From NCBI RefSeq assembly GCF_963259705.1, contig NC_081844.1, positions 13,377,715 through 13,441,714 on the forward strand: 64,000 nucleotides of DNA, read 5' to 3'. The position numbers and the translations under genes were made by a program. This DNA is from Myotis daubentonii (taxonomy: Eukaryota > Chordata > Mammalia > Chiroptera > Vespertilionidae). Every line of letters begins with the position of its first letter. The first letter of the stretch is position 1. The notes under the pieces are model-generated. The model searched no databases, was not told where the DNA came from, and saw only the letters and a program-made list of their open reading frames with translations. Positions 11,041-21,679 of the stretch are shown piece after piece.

Positions 11041-11707
11041 ACGGACACCAGGGTTTCTTTCTGATCATCCCACGGTCAACAAGCCGCCTCTCTACCCCAT
11101 ACGGAGTAAGATTTTAGTGCCTCAAATCTGCATATGAGTGGTGGACGGCTGCCGAGGGGAAGTGTGAGGTAAAGGACTCCTGTTTTTCATTATAAAGCTT
11201 AGAGCAATGTACATGTACTATTATAGGGTAAAATAAATATTAAATTACACAAGAAATTTAATTGCTGGGGGAAAGAATGGAGAGAGATGTAACAGGAGGC
11301 TACTGTGGTTCTCTAAGAGAGAGCCAATGGCAGCGTGGGCCAGGATGGCAGCAATGGAGATTTTTTAAAAAGTGGATTGAAAAGAAATGGAAGCAGGATG
11401 AAGAGAGATCTGCACTCCCAGGCTCATTGCAGCGTTATTCACAATAGTCAAGATATGGAAACTACCTAAGTGACCGTCAGTGGACAAATGGAAAAAGAAG
11501 ATGTTGTGCATATAACAATGGAATTACTCAGCCACGAGAAAGAAGGAAATCCCGCCTTTTACAACATGGATGGACCTAGAGGGCATCGCGCTAAGTAAAG
11601 TAAGTCAGACAGAGAACGACAAGTACTGTATGATAAGGAAACCAAAAAAGTCAAATTTAGCCCGGCCGATGTGGCTCAGTGGCTGAGCATTGACCTATGA
11701 ACTAGGA

Positions 11708-12166
11708 CAATGATGGCGAACCTATGACACGCGTGTCAGAGGTGACACGCGAACTCATTTTTTTTAAAAAATATATTTTATTGATTTTTTACAGAGAGGA
11801 AGGGAGAGGGATAGAGAGAAACATCGATGAGAGATAAACATCGATCAGCTGCCTCCTGCACACCCCCTACTGGGGATGTGCCCGCAACCAAGGTACATGC
11901 CCTTGACTGAAATCGAACCTGGGACCCTTGAGTCCGCAGGCCGACGCTCTATCCACTGAGCCAAACCAGTCAGGGCGAACTCATTTTTTTGGTTGATTTC
12001 TTTGTTAAATGGCATTTAAATATATAAAATAAATATCAAAAATATAAGTCTTTGTTTTACTACAGTAGAAAATATCAAAAAATTTCTATATGTGACACGG
12101 CACCAGAGTTAAGTTAGGGTTTTTCAAAATGCTGACACACCGAGCTCAAAAGGTTCGCTATCACTG
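11708..12166 (+). mobile_element. Non-autonomous hAT element, itself carrying a SINE
   Basis: Terminal inverted repeats CAATGATGGCGAACC and GGTTCGCTATCACTG; perfect 8-bp duplication AACTAGGA at 11700-11707 and 12167-12174. About 230 bp of element sequence remain once the inner SINE is removed. No transposase. Confidence 0.94.
11765..11975 (-). mobile_element. Ves SINE nested in the hAT element
   Basis: Minus-strand copy with tail TTTTAAAAAATATATTTTAT at left and head GCCAAACCAGTCAGGG at right. Duplication CGAACTCATTTTTTT at 11750-11764 and 11976-11990, which is hAT sequence, so it is the younger insertion. Confidence 0.94.
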
Positions 12167-12322
12167 AACTAGGAGATCACAGTTCGATTCCCGGTCAGGC
12201 ACATGCCCGGGTTGTGGGCTTGGTCCCCAGTAGGGGGCATACAGGAGGCAGCCGATCAATGATTCTCTCTCATCATTGATGTTTCCATCTCTCTCTCCCT
12301 CTTCCTTCCTCTCTAAAATCAA

Positions 12323-12486
12323 CCTATAATTATAACAGCATAATATGCTAATTAGACCAGACATCCTTCCGGACGAAGCTGGGGCTTCGAGGGAAGCAGG
12401 GGTCCCGGGTGCCGGAGGGAAGCCAGTGCCGGCAGCCAGGGGAAGGAAGGCCTACTCTTGCACAAATTTGTGCACCAGGCCTCTAG
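12323..12486 (+). mobile_element. Short Helitron inserted in the SINE tail
   Basis: Contains CATAATATGCTAATTAGAC near its start, then CTTGCACAAATTTGTGCACC hairpin and CTAG at 12483-12486. Removing it restores the SINE tail AATCAA|TAAAAATATATTT with the required A|T target. The 5' TC has become CC. Confidence 0.88.
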
Positions 12487-13653
12487 TAAAAATATATTTA
12501 AAAATAAATTAATTAATTAAGCCAAATTTATGAAAACAGAATGTAGAATGGCGGTTACCAGGACTGGGGAGGGGAATATTGGGGAGATGCAGTTTAATGT
12601 TACAAATTGTAGCCAGGAGATAAACAAGTACTGAAGATCTAACACACAGCACAGTGACTACAGACAACAATACTGTATTATAGACTTCAAGGCTGCCAGG
12701 AGACTAGATCTCAATTGTTCCCACCACAAAAAATAAGTGATAATTATGTGACATGATAGAGGTGTTAGCTATGGTGGTAATCATATTGCGATATATAAAT
12801 GTATCAAATCAACACGTGCACCTTAAATGTACACAGTGCTATATGTCAACTATATCACAACTTTTCAAAAAGTGGAGAGCTTTTTTAAAACTGTGGACAG
12901 AGGGTCCACAGTTCTTGCTGGTGGGAAATGTGGGAGGGCGCAAATAAAAGATGATGACAGGTACTTGCCCGAGCAACTGGGTAGAAGGTGGTCCCCTTTA
13001 GTGAAATGGGAAGAAGGGCGAGGAAAGAATGGATTCAGAACAGTGAGAAATTATAGCTTCTGTTACTGACAGGTGAAGTGTGTGCTGTCTATTAGTCACT
13101 GAAAGATTGATGCTGAAAGAACTGTTTATTCCTGCATCTGACCTTGGAGGAACGGTCAGAGCCAGAAATAATTATTTGAGATCTATGACATATAGATGTA
13201 TTTATATCCACAACACACTATAAATTTATTTACTGAGTGAATATACAGAGGAAACTTCTCCTGTGGCACTGTATTTACTTACAACTCATGTATCTGTAGT
13301 TTTACATTTATTTTTATATTTCTTAATTGATGAATGTTTGTTTCTTCAATTATAGTGTTAATTACTAGGGACCTATAGGTTCTAGTCTGCTTCCTAAGGA
13401 TTTTAAAATCAGTGGAATCACTTCTTTATGCGTTCATCCAATGATAGCTGACATTTTCTCGACCTTCATCTGAAAATCAGCTGTGCCTAATTAGAAAGTT
13501 TAAAAATATTCTTGGGTGAAAGGATCTCTCTTGAATAAGGATCATTCCAATCAAAATCACGAAGTGTATAGGATTTGGTCCCAAAGGACTGGACAGCGGA
13601 CACGCCGCATTTTGTCCTGCGCTATGTTGGAATGAGCAGCCCAGACCACTCAC

Positions 13654-13744
13654 CTGCAGAAGCTCAGCGTGTAAGAGCAGCGTGTAGGCAGCCTCCGTGT
13701 AGTTCTCACAGTCTCGGTGCAAATCCCGCAGCTTGTACAAGTAT
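13654..13744 (-). CDS. DOCK2: DOCK2 coding exon 25: DHR-2 lobe A
   Basis: 91 nt, about residues 1221-1251. It encodes [20 protein letters not shown] and [10 protein letters not shown], a helical hairpin of lobe A, which in DOCK proteins mediates dimerisation. Acceptor TTTTTACCAG|ATACTT; donor CTGCAG|GTGAGT. A SINE lies 20 bp upstream (13765-13989), so the acceptor keeps only a 10-base pyrimidine tract before SINE sequence. Skipping this 91-nt exon would shift the frame. Confidence 0.97.
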
Positions 13745-13764
13745 CTGGTAAAAAGGGGGCATTT

Positions 13765-13989
13765 TTTGTTTGTTTGTTTTCAATATTTTTATTGATTTTT
13801 AGAGAGAGAAGGGAGAGGAGATAGAAGGGTAGAAACATTGATGAGAGAAGAACATCATTCATAGGCTGCCTCTTGCACGTACCCTACTGGGGATCGAACC
13901 AGCAACCCGGGCATGTGTCCTGACCTGGAATTGACCTGTGGCCTCTTGGCTCCTGGGTCAAGGCTCAACCACTGAGCAACACTGGCTGG
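13765..13989 (-). mobile_element. Ves-family SINE 20 bp upstream of exon 25
   Basis: Minus-strand copy (sense in the transcript) with A-rich tail nearest the exon. Duplications GTAAAAAGGGGGCATTT (13748-13764) and GTAAAGGGGGCATTT (13990-14004) include the exon's polypyrimidine tract. Head wording at right (CTCAACCACTGAGCAACACT) matches the older Ves subfamily. Confidence 0.92.
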
Positions 13990-14625
13990 GTAAAGGGGGC
14001 ATTTAGTCGCCGGGGAGCTGCTCTAGCATTCAGCTCATTCCACAACCAAGCAGCAGCCTGCTTTCCCATCTCTTCCTCCGCTCGTCCTTTCTCTTGGGCA
14101 AAAGAATCCCCTGCTTCCTATCTTCCTATTCCTTTAACCCTGGGAGCGGCTTCCTGCCTGTGTGTCTTTCCTATTCCATCCACTCTACTTTACACTCTTC
14201 ACTGAAGGCAGTAGTGCTTACTTGTTTGTATGCCTTGGACCTCTCTGAGAAGCTAATAAGAGCTATGGGATCTCCCCCAAGAAAAGGCATATGAACATGT
14301 CCAAGTGTGTTCCATGCTCAGGGCTTGCTGGATTCCAGGCAAATCCTCATGCCTCTCCCTGGACAGAATTTCCTGATCGCCTTGGCCAGCATCTCCCACC
14401 CTTCCCTGGGACCACAAAACCATCCTCCCTACACACTCCCTCGTACTGCACTTACTGTGTATCTGTTTAAACAGTTTACCCTTCCAAGTGGAAGGGGGAA
14501 TATCACATACTTTTTGGTGTCTCAAAGCAGCAAGCATGGGGTTGGGGTTTAGTATTTGTTGATTGAAAAAATAAATAGCAAAGCCATGACATAAACAGAA
14601 AAAGCAGACATTCCCTTCAGCTTAC

Positions 14626-14666
14626 CTTATGTATATGTCTTCTCTCTTCTTTTCTTTATAAAAATT
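14626..14666 (-). CDS. DOCK2: DOCK2 coding exon 24: small exon at start of DHR-2
   Basis: 41 nt, about residues 1208-1221, the smallest exon here. It encodes NFYKEKKREDIYIR, where the DHR-2 (DOCKER) exchange domain begins. Acceptor TTTTTTATAG|AATTTT; donor ATAAG|GTAAGC. It was placed by frame continuity between NVL (exon 23) and YLYKLRDL (exon 25). Confidence 0.95.
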
Positions 14667-14893
14667 CTATAAAAAAGTCCAAAATACCAATGTAAATCAA
14701 GTTATTGACTAATTTGCCATGAAAATGGCCAAATAGCTACTTTTGTTTTTCAACAGTGTCACTTCTCCAGAGTTTATTATTTTCCTTTAACAAATACCAC
14801 TACAAGGAAAGGATGTGACAGTTTACACAGAAGACACGTTGAAGTATTGTTTAGAACCATGTTTCTGAGTAACTTGAGGGGAACCTTCTAAAT

Positions 14894-15096
14894 CAGGGGT
14901 GGGCAACTTCCAGCCCTTGGGCCTTATAAGGCCCACGAAGTCATGCGGTCTGGCCCTGCCAAGGCATTAGGGGTGAGCTAATTAAATGTTTGACCACATA
15001 TAGCAGGCTAATTTTAGGATGATAATTTTGTATGGCCTGAGGATGATGTTATAAAGATCCAAATGGCCCTTGGCAGAGAAAAGGTGCCCCACCCTC
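14894..15096 (+). mobile_element. Non-autonomous hAT element (GGGGTGGGCAAC family)
   Basis: 5' CAGGGGTGGGCAACTTCCAG, 3' AAAGGTGCCCCACCCTC, imperfect inverted ends; duplication TTCTAAAT (14886-14893) / TTCTAAAG (15097-15104). No coding sequence. Confidence 0.85.
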
Positions 15097-15104
15097 TTCT
15101 AAAG

Positions 15105-15651
15105 GAACAGGTAGCTGCTTTTCTGCGTCACCTGGTGCTCTGCTTTCTCACGGAAACAGGCAGCGAGTCTGGGCTTACAGTAGCAGAGGCGTGGGAGCCC
15201 AAACCTCTGAGGTCTGAGGTCCCTGATACATACATCTAGGGAAAGGCGAGACCAAAGAATTCTAGCATCATGAGGTTTCCAGGCACTAACACTCTACTCA
15301 TGGTACAGTGTTTCTCACGGATGTCGCCTGTGCCCAGGAATTCCAACGATAAAGCAACGACATGTGAACAAGGCAGAGAAACCGGTTGAGGATGGCCCTC
15401 AGAAAGAGAGCTGAGTTAAGATCTTCTGCTGCATTTTCCATCCCTGTTTCCAAATTTATCCTCAATGTCTGTGGCTGCTCGTATATGCAAGCCCAAAGAT
15501 GAGGTGGCTGTTCCCATTACACTCAGCAGAACAGGCTCCATAAAGGTGGCCCCGGGTCCCTGTGTGTCTGTGAGGTCGACGTGGAGCTGATGTGCATGGT
15601 GCAGGGGAAGCCTGCAGAGCCCTCCCGCCATCCTAGAGGCTTGGCACCTAC
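15105..15651. other. Intron, nothing recognised
   Basis: Sequence between the hAT element and exon 23. No exon or repeat identified. Confidence 0.4.
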
Positions 15652-15811
15652 CAGCACATTGACAGTGCAGCTCATCCGGTTTTCCTTGCTCTCATCATGC
15701 ATGACGATGGTCCTGTAGTCCAAGAGGTTCTCAAGGAGGCTGCTGACCAGGAGCGCGAATGATTCTCCTGAGCTGGAGAGGTATTTATGTTTCCGGAAAT
15801 GTTCTAGGAGC
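15652..15811 (-). CDS. DOCK2: DOCK2 coding exon 23: last exon before DHR-2
   Basis: 160 nt, about residues 1154-1207. It encodes LLEHFRKHKYLSSSGESFAL, LVSSLLENLLDYRTIVMHDE and SKENRMSCTVNVL. The Phe in EHFRKH replaces a Cys in DOCK1 and, as I recall, in human DOCK2. Acceptor CCCTCCAG|GCTCCT; donor GTGCTG|GTAGGT. Confidence 0.96.
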
Positions 15812-17080
15812 CTGGAGGGTGGAGTTGAGACAAATGCCCATGTCATCCTGTCACTCCAGCACCATTTATGAGCGCTGTCCAAGGTCCTAGCAGCAGGTGG
15901 CACCAGATGAGGAGACACACACCCTTCATGTAACACAACTACTCCAGTTCCATGGTTTCTTTAGAGCTTCAGCTCACTCCCCACCATCACCTAGAATCCA
16001 ACCCACGGTGCTCTTCTTTGAATTTGCAACTGTATTTTTTGTTGGTTTTTGTTTTCTTGTCAATATCACAAAAACAAGAACCTTTGCCCAAAAGGTCTGT
16101 GTATGTTTTCTGATCACTCTACTCAGGTTGAAAGAAATCGTCTTTCCTGTCTTTATTCTCCCTAAAGCCTGGCACTTCAGGGCATCCTGTGGGCATTCTG
16201 GTGAGCTGTGTGTGAATGCCCAGCCTAGAGGAACCTGGGAATCTAGCATAAACCCAGACACCTGGCTCTTCAGATACAGTGTTATTTTCAGAAAAAAAAG
16301 AAGGTTGGAAATAAGACTGAGATTAAATCCTCTTTCTTTGGACCCCTATAGAGCAAAGATTTTTATAGGAGCTTCTTAGATTAGACAATTAGAAGAAAAC
16401 ATGGGAGCAAGAGAAAAAGAAGAGGAAGGTGTGTTCAAAGAATTAGTCTGGATTTAGAATTATTCTTGGGCACTGGAGATTTATGTGGCCATATTTTTCT
16501 GAGGTAGTGGTCCAGGAAGAATGAACACAACAATAACAAAATAAGATATTTTATGTGAAAAATCAGCTATAGGACTAAAAAATGAGTTCACATTTGTAAA
16601 TATTTTGGGTCTGTTTGAATGTGTGTGTAATTTCTGCATTTTAATTCCTGTATGAGATTCAAATTGTAAAAGTAAAAAGCTGGGAGGTTTAAAACCAGTT
16701 TGAATAGGCAGATCTAAGAGAAACAGGATAAAAAGATCAACAAATGATCTTATTAGCCATTAAAAACAATATAAGTAGGACTTCTGGTTCTTTAAAATAC
16801 AGATGAGTCATCAATTCATTTCTGAGTACCCAGTGTGCTGGTTCCTTAAAAAAATCTTAAGAAACAAAACCAAACAAAGTTGGGAGACTTGTCCTCAAGT
16901 ACAGTCTAGTGAGCAACACTCCCCCAAACAAGTGAATAACGCAATGACCCAGGCACACCTCCCATCAGTTGGTCAATATCATAAAAGTTCAGAGAACACA
17001 AGACTTAAATAGTCTAGAATAGTTACAGCCCTGGATGATGGAAGGATAAGATAATAGTAATCAGCAAAAACCCAGAGCAG
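15812..17080. other. Intron, nothing recognised
   Basis: Moderately AT-rich sequence upstream of exon 23. A 160-codon open frame at 15897-16379 has no recognisable protein and is judged chance. Confidence 0.4.
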
Positions 17081-17084
17081 CCAA

Positions 17085-17320
17085 CATATGTTAGTGCGAA
17101 ATCTGTAACAGACACTGTGAAAATGCATTATCTCAATTCATCCTTACAATACCAAAATATAGGTCCTATTATTGTAGAGGGGAAAAATGAGGCATTGGAT
17201 AGGTTATGTGACTTGTCCAAAGTCAAACTCCTAGAATGTAGAGAAAGAGGATTTGAAACCCAATCTTTCTCTAATTCCAACATGCAATTGTTTTAGTCAT
17301 TCTTTTTATACTGTAATTCC
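17085..17320 (+). repeat. MIR SINE remnant
   Basis: Reads through the usual MIR order: GACACTGTGAAAATGCATTA, GTCCTATTATTGTAGAG, GTGACTTGTCCAAAGTCA, AGGATTTGAAACCCA. Confidence 0.65.
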
Positions 17321-17504
17321 CTACATGAGATGGACAGTTTTGAGGGCAAGAGAGTGAGGGTAAAGGTCTCTGGGGACGTGGGTGGGTGGGGAGTAGGAAT
17401 GGTAATGTGAGCACAGAGCGGGAATGAATGTTGGATTCTGGGCAGTGAAAAGACCAACCTGGCTGGAGATATTACTGGTGTTCTTAGATGCCCTTTAAGG
17501 GCAT

Positions 17505-17560
17505 AGGGTATTTTATTTTTTAAAATATATTTTTATTGATTTTAAAAAGAGATGGGGGGG

Positions 17561-17593
<33 letters not shown>

Positions 17594-17733
17594 TCTATGA
17601 GCTGCCTCCTGCACGCCCCCTACTAGGGATTCTGCTTAAAGGCCAGGCTGTGCCCTGACCAGGAATAGAACTGGCGACCTCTTGGTGCATGGGATGACAC
17701 TCAACCAACTGAGCCACACTGACCAGAGCAGGG
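17505..17733 (-). mobile_element. Ves-family SINE with internal (GA)n run
   Basis: Minus-strand copy: tail TTTAAAATATATTTTTATTG at left, a (GA)n expansion at about 17560-17589, head CAACTGAGCCACACTGACCA at right. Flanking GGGTATTTTA appears on both sides. Confidence 0.82.
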
Positions 17734-18109
17734 AACAGGGTATTTTAAAATGAAAAGTGGACTTTGAAATGTTTTCTTTTTCTCCCCATCCTTGAAATTG
17801 TTGATTTGAAGCCATAATTAGAGGTGTTATCACTGTTGATGAAGTTCATCAATTCAAACACTGGACAAAATGCTTTGAACATCTCTCCCTCCCTCTGCCT
17901 GCTCTGTCCTTGATGGCCCAGCTGGCCAGGGGAACATGGGCATTGGGCTCATGTTAGTTAAGCAATATCATTGACCCCACTGAGAACCAACTGGAGTGGT
18001 AACCCCAGCGATTCTGTGACTATCAGTGGGTTTGTAAGTGCGTGGAAACCTGTTCTGTCCACTTCTAAATGATGTCATCAGCTTGAGATTTGCTGCCTGA
18101 AATACTCAC

Positions 18110-18195
18110 AGCTTTTCGAGAAGGACCTTGTACTGCTCATCTCCTTTGCCCCCTTCCACCTCTTGGTCCAGCCTTGTGATCAGCTCATTCTCAAA
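18110..18195 (-). CDS. DOCK2: DOCK2 coding exon 22: helical region
   Basis: 86 nt, about residues 1126-1153. It encodes [20 protein letters not shown] and QYKVLLEK. Acceptor TGCTTTCAG|TTTGAG; donor AAGCT|GTGAGT. The conserved motif DQEVEGG(R/K)GDEQYK is intact. Confidence 0.96.
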
Positions 18196-18759
18196 CTGAA
18201 AGCAGAGTCAGAATTTCACAGATGTCATACCCTTCGAAGAGGACAGGAGTGATGCCCGGCCATCCTTTGCAGACCTGCCCAGCCCCCTTTTAACTGTGAA
18301 TTATTTCCAGCATATGCAGAGGAAGATCACTTGTCACATCGTCCGTTACGGCACACTGAGGCCCCATCAAAACTTTTTAATGTAGCCACATGCTACTTTA
18401 CCCTTTGCTTTACATTTGCACAAAATAATTACCCAAAACATTATTTCCTTATCACAACTATGCAGGTAAATACAGCCTAATGATTCTAATTTTCTATTTT
18501 GTTTTTGGTTCTTGTCTTAGCCTTGCCAATGGGATTGCTTTTTTTCTGATTTTGCAGAGCTGTAGAGTTGCAAAATCTTCCTTTCGATATTAATACGTGG
18601 TGTAGGTAAAGAAAATAAAAGACAAAATATATCAGGCACACTGAGATCACTAAACTAGAGACTGCTGCATCCTCCCCCCATTTCACCTCCTTACTCTCTC
18701 CGCTGTGCTGCAGCAAATAGGATTAATGTGCACGAAGTCCAATTTTAATTATCTGGAGA

Positions 18760-18971
18760 CTAGTGGCCTGGGGTATGAAATTCGTGCACAGGTAGTGTCC
18801 CTAGGCCTGGCCGGCTGATCGGGGTCTTCCTTCCCCTGGCTGCCCGCCAGGGCCTTCCATTGTTCCGCACCACCCCCTGGTGGTCAGCGAACGTCGCAGT
18901 GGGTGGTCCAACTCCCGAGTGGTCGAACTCCGGAGGGGACGATTTGCATATTAGCGTTTTATTATATAGGA
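18760..18971 (-). mobile_element. Non-autonomous Helitron, complete
   Basis: Minus orientation: left end CTAG then GGCCTGGGGTATGAAATTCG (3' end in reverse), right end GCGTTTTATTATATAGGA, the reverse of a 5' TCCTATATAATAAAA. Flanks are a (18759) and t (18972), the reverse of A|T. The interior differs from the copy at 276. Confidence 0.9.
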
Positions 18972-19196
18972 TAGAGGCCACTTTAGGAAACTCCTGTAGC
19001 AAAAAGACTGCTTTGAGGCCACCCTGGGTGGGAGTATCTGCTTCTATCTCTAATTGCCTCACAAAGTGAAATGTAAAACAACATTTGTAGACCTACTTTG
19101 TTTAGTGTTATTCAGGTTATGGCTTCTCTATATAGAAAGAAAATGAATGAGAGTTGACTATGTTCATTAGTAAAGTTATAGGTCTACACCTCTTAC

Positions 19197-19351
19197 CATA
19201 TGGAAATTGCCATTTCCACTGAAATTGAACTCACACTGCATCATATCAAAGAAAATGGGGATGGTGGCTTTGCGAAGCTCTACTTCAGGGGTCAATGTGA
19301 CCTCCAGAATGGGACCCACCATGGATGGGATGAATTTAATTTTGTGGGGAC
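19197..19351 (-). CDS. DOCK2: DOCK2 coding exon 21: helical region
   Basis: 155 nt, about residues 1075-1125. It encodes [40 protein letters not shown] and [29 protein letters not shown] is strongly conserved in DOCK-A proteins. Acceptor ATTTCAG|GTCCCC; donor CATATG|GTAAGA. Confidence 0.97.
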
Positions 19352-19656
19352 CTGAAATGAAAGTAAGAAAATTAAAATAATTTCACTGGAGGTAAAGTGT
19401 TACAATCTTCCTCCACAGGGCCCGTGAGAAAAGAGTACGTTCATGTGGGTAGATCAACCCTATTCAGACCTGGGTGACTGCATACTGTATTCTGACAACA
19501 AGTGGATGTCATAACAAGAGACCCAGAGTCAACATTCACTTCCAACACACAGACAAGTTAATCTTAGGGTTATTGGAATTAAAATAAAAAAAGAGTCCAT
19601 CCTGGCATGCTCATCACACAGGTGTGTGCATGGCTCATTCAAGGTCATACACTCAC
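19352..19656. other. Short intron, no feature
   Basis: 305-bp intron between exons 20 and 21, no repeat recognised. Confidence 0.5.
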
Positions 19657-19715
19657 CCAGGTTATACCACATGTCCCGGATCCTAAAGCCGATTTCCTTT
19701 CTCATGTCCCCATAC
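19657..19715 (-). CDS. DOCK2: DOCK2 coding exon 20: helical region
   Basis: 59 nt, about residues 1054-1074. It encodes YGDMRKEIGFRIRDMWYNL and ends one base into a Gly codon. Acceptor TTTCTAG|GTATGG; donor CCTGG|GTGAGT. Confidence 0.96.
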
Positions 19716-20645
19716 CTAGAAAGAAGACCACAGGCAAGAGAATGATTTGCAGTGAAAATGAGTACCTATAATAAACGAGTACCTACAGCCTGTGTTCCGC
19801 TAGGTCACGTGAAAGGCGGGCTTTGATACCTAACCAAGCCCCGAGGGGGGGGGCACCTTCCACAGCAGGAGGGGCCAACGCAAGCACCGCAAGTTAACAG
19901 AGAAGGCGAGGCTGACAAGCTGGCTTAAGGGGGCAGAGCGAGAAACAATCTGGCTGCTGTTAAGCAAAGAAATGAAAAACAGAAATACTATTGGGAAGGG
20001 AAGGGGGGTATGGTTTGTATAGTAATGGGACTGGTGGCTAATAACCATGCTGAACGTATACACTTTTATCTGAGTAACCATGTCTCATACCACATTGGGA
20101 AACTCTGGACATACATTCTCCACGGGGGGATATTGCTCCCGAAGGGGTGAAAATTGGTTCTTGGGGGCAAAAAAGCCTGCTGTTTTCATGAATAAAGTAC
20201 AGGTATACAAGCAGTACATAAACAGATATGCATATATTTATTGGGTTAATATTCCTTGGGGGTGTGATTAGAAAAATAATTTCTAAAAGGATTACTTATA
20301 GGAGTTGATAGTGGGGACATAAAAGTGAGAAACACTGATCTAGACAGTCGTTCTTGGGGGAAGTGACTAAGAATGACCTGGAACTCTCTTGAAGAATACA
20401 TATGCCTGGCTACCCCGCCCCACACGCCAGATCAGAGGCCTGGGCTTGGAAAACCAGAAGCAGGAGGGTCAAAGCAGATACTGCAAACGTTCCCAGGGAG
20501 CTCCACATGGACCTACGGCCATCCTACAAGCTCAGCTCTACATTTGGAAATGAGTAGTCTACTCATGTGACTACTGAGCCAAACCTGTTTGTCAAATTCC
20601 TCCTTTGGCGATGCCTTCAGAAGCCAGTATAAAAACTTCACTTAC
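19716..20645. other. Intron, nothing recognised
   Basis: Unique-looking sequence with a G-rich stretch near 19846-19856. No exon or confident repeat. Confidence 0.4.
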
Positions 20646-20865
20646 AGCCCTAACCGGTTTGGCTCAGTGGACAGAGGGTCGGCCTGCAGACTGAAAGGTC
20701 CCAGGTTCGATTCCGGTCAAGGGCATGTACCTTGGTTACGGGCACATCCCCAGTAGGAGGTGTGCAGGAGGCAGCTGATTGATGTTTCTAACTCTCTATC
20801 CCTCTCCCTTCCTCTCTGTAAAAAATCAATAAAATATATTAAAAAACAACAATAACAACAAAAAC
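20646..20865 (+). mobile_element. Ves SINE, young
   Basis: Complete copy with near-consensus boxes (TTTGGCTCAGTGG, GGTTCGATTCCGG) and (AAC)n tail. Perfect 15-bp duplication AAAAACTTCACTTAC at 20631-20645 and 20866-20880. Confidence 0.95.
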
Positions 20866-21679
20866 AAAAACTTCACTTACGGTTATCCAACCAAAATCAA
20901 ATCTCTCCTTGAAAGAAACTGTCATTTAAGATATTCTAAAGAGTGAGATTCAGGTATCCATCTTAAAAATCTATCATTTTTTGATACCCACCTCACAAAG
21001 AAATCTATAAGTTTTATTTCTACCTTTGAACACACAATCACTACGTCCCCTCTCTGAGCCACTAATAGCCAGTGTTTTAGGGAGGAACCAGAGGTAGAGG
21101 TACTAAGTAATTTGTCTAGAATGCCAGACGTTCCAGAAGAGGGAGCAGAACCGAAATTTCACAGCCTTTAAATGACAAATTCCTCAAGTTCTTCCTAACC
21201 GCACAGCCTTGGAGTCTCCAGGCTCTCGAATTCCGAAACAGGCCCGAGACGAAAGCAATGCAAAGCTTCCCTGAGCGCTCGTCACTCTCATGCGTGAGTC
21301 CACTTTGAATTCCGAGCAGGAATCTGCAGGGCCTGTTTAGGGGATGTGTCAGACTCGGCTTCTGTGCCCGAGGGACTACTGAGAGGCACAAAGGAGCCTG
21401 CTTTGTGAAGCACTAAGGAGGAAGAGGCACTGTGCCTGCAATTTGGACAAGCTGCCAGCAGAGGGCCAGCTGTTCCCAGAGAACGTGATGGGTGATGGGA
21501 AAATGAATGGGGCCTTGGGAAAAGAGGTGATTCTGGGGAAATCGATGAAATACTTATAAGAGCTACCTCTCGAACAACATGGCACCCAGTGGACAGTGAT
21601 GTCTGTGACACCCAAAATCTTGTTTTGAAACGGAAAATACCACCTACCTAATCTTAAGCAAGTTTGAGAGGACACTTAC

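Larger units (their letters stand above)
11660..12520 (+). mobile_element. Ves SINE split by a hAT element and a Helitron
   Basis: The outer SINE has its head at 11660-11707, its body at 12175-12322 and its AT-rich tail at 12487-12520. Its own duplication is GTCAAATTTA (11650-11659) / GCCAAATTTA (12521-12530). It carries two independent insertions, listed separately. Confidence 0.92.
11395..12860 (+). mobile_element. L1 3' end that hosts a nested repeat complex
   Basis: Left part (11395-11659) has GCGTTATTCACAATAGTCAA and ACATGGATGGACCTAGAGG; right part (12521-12860) has GGCGGTTACCAGGACTGGG and the L1 3'-UTR. The two halves are contiguous L1 sequence split by 861 bp of younger insertions. 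Confidence 0.7.

Noticed and set aside
15897..16379. 160-codon plus-strand open frame
   Set aside because: Composition and residues look random, and the antisense frame is also open; no homologue recognised.
20646..20720. tRNA gene candidate (A and B box-like motifs)
   Set aside because: The motifs belong to the tRNA-derived head of Ves SINEs, seen many times here with poly(A)-type tails and duplications; no intact cloverleaf or CCA-side stem.
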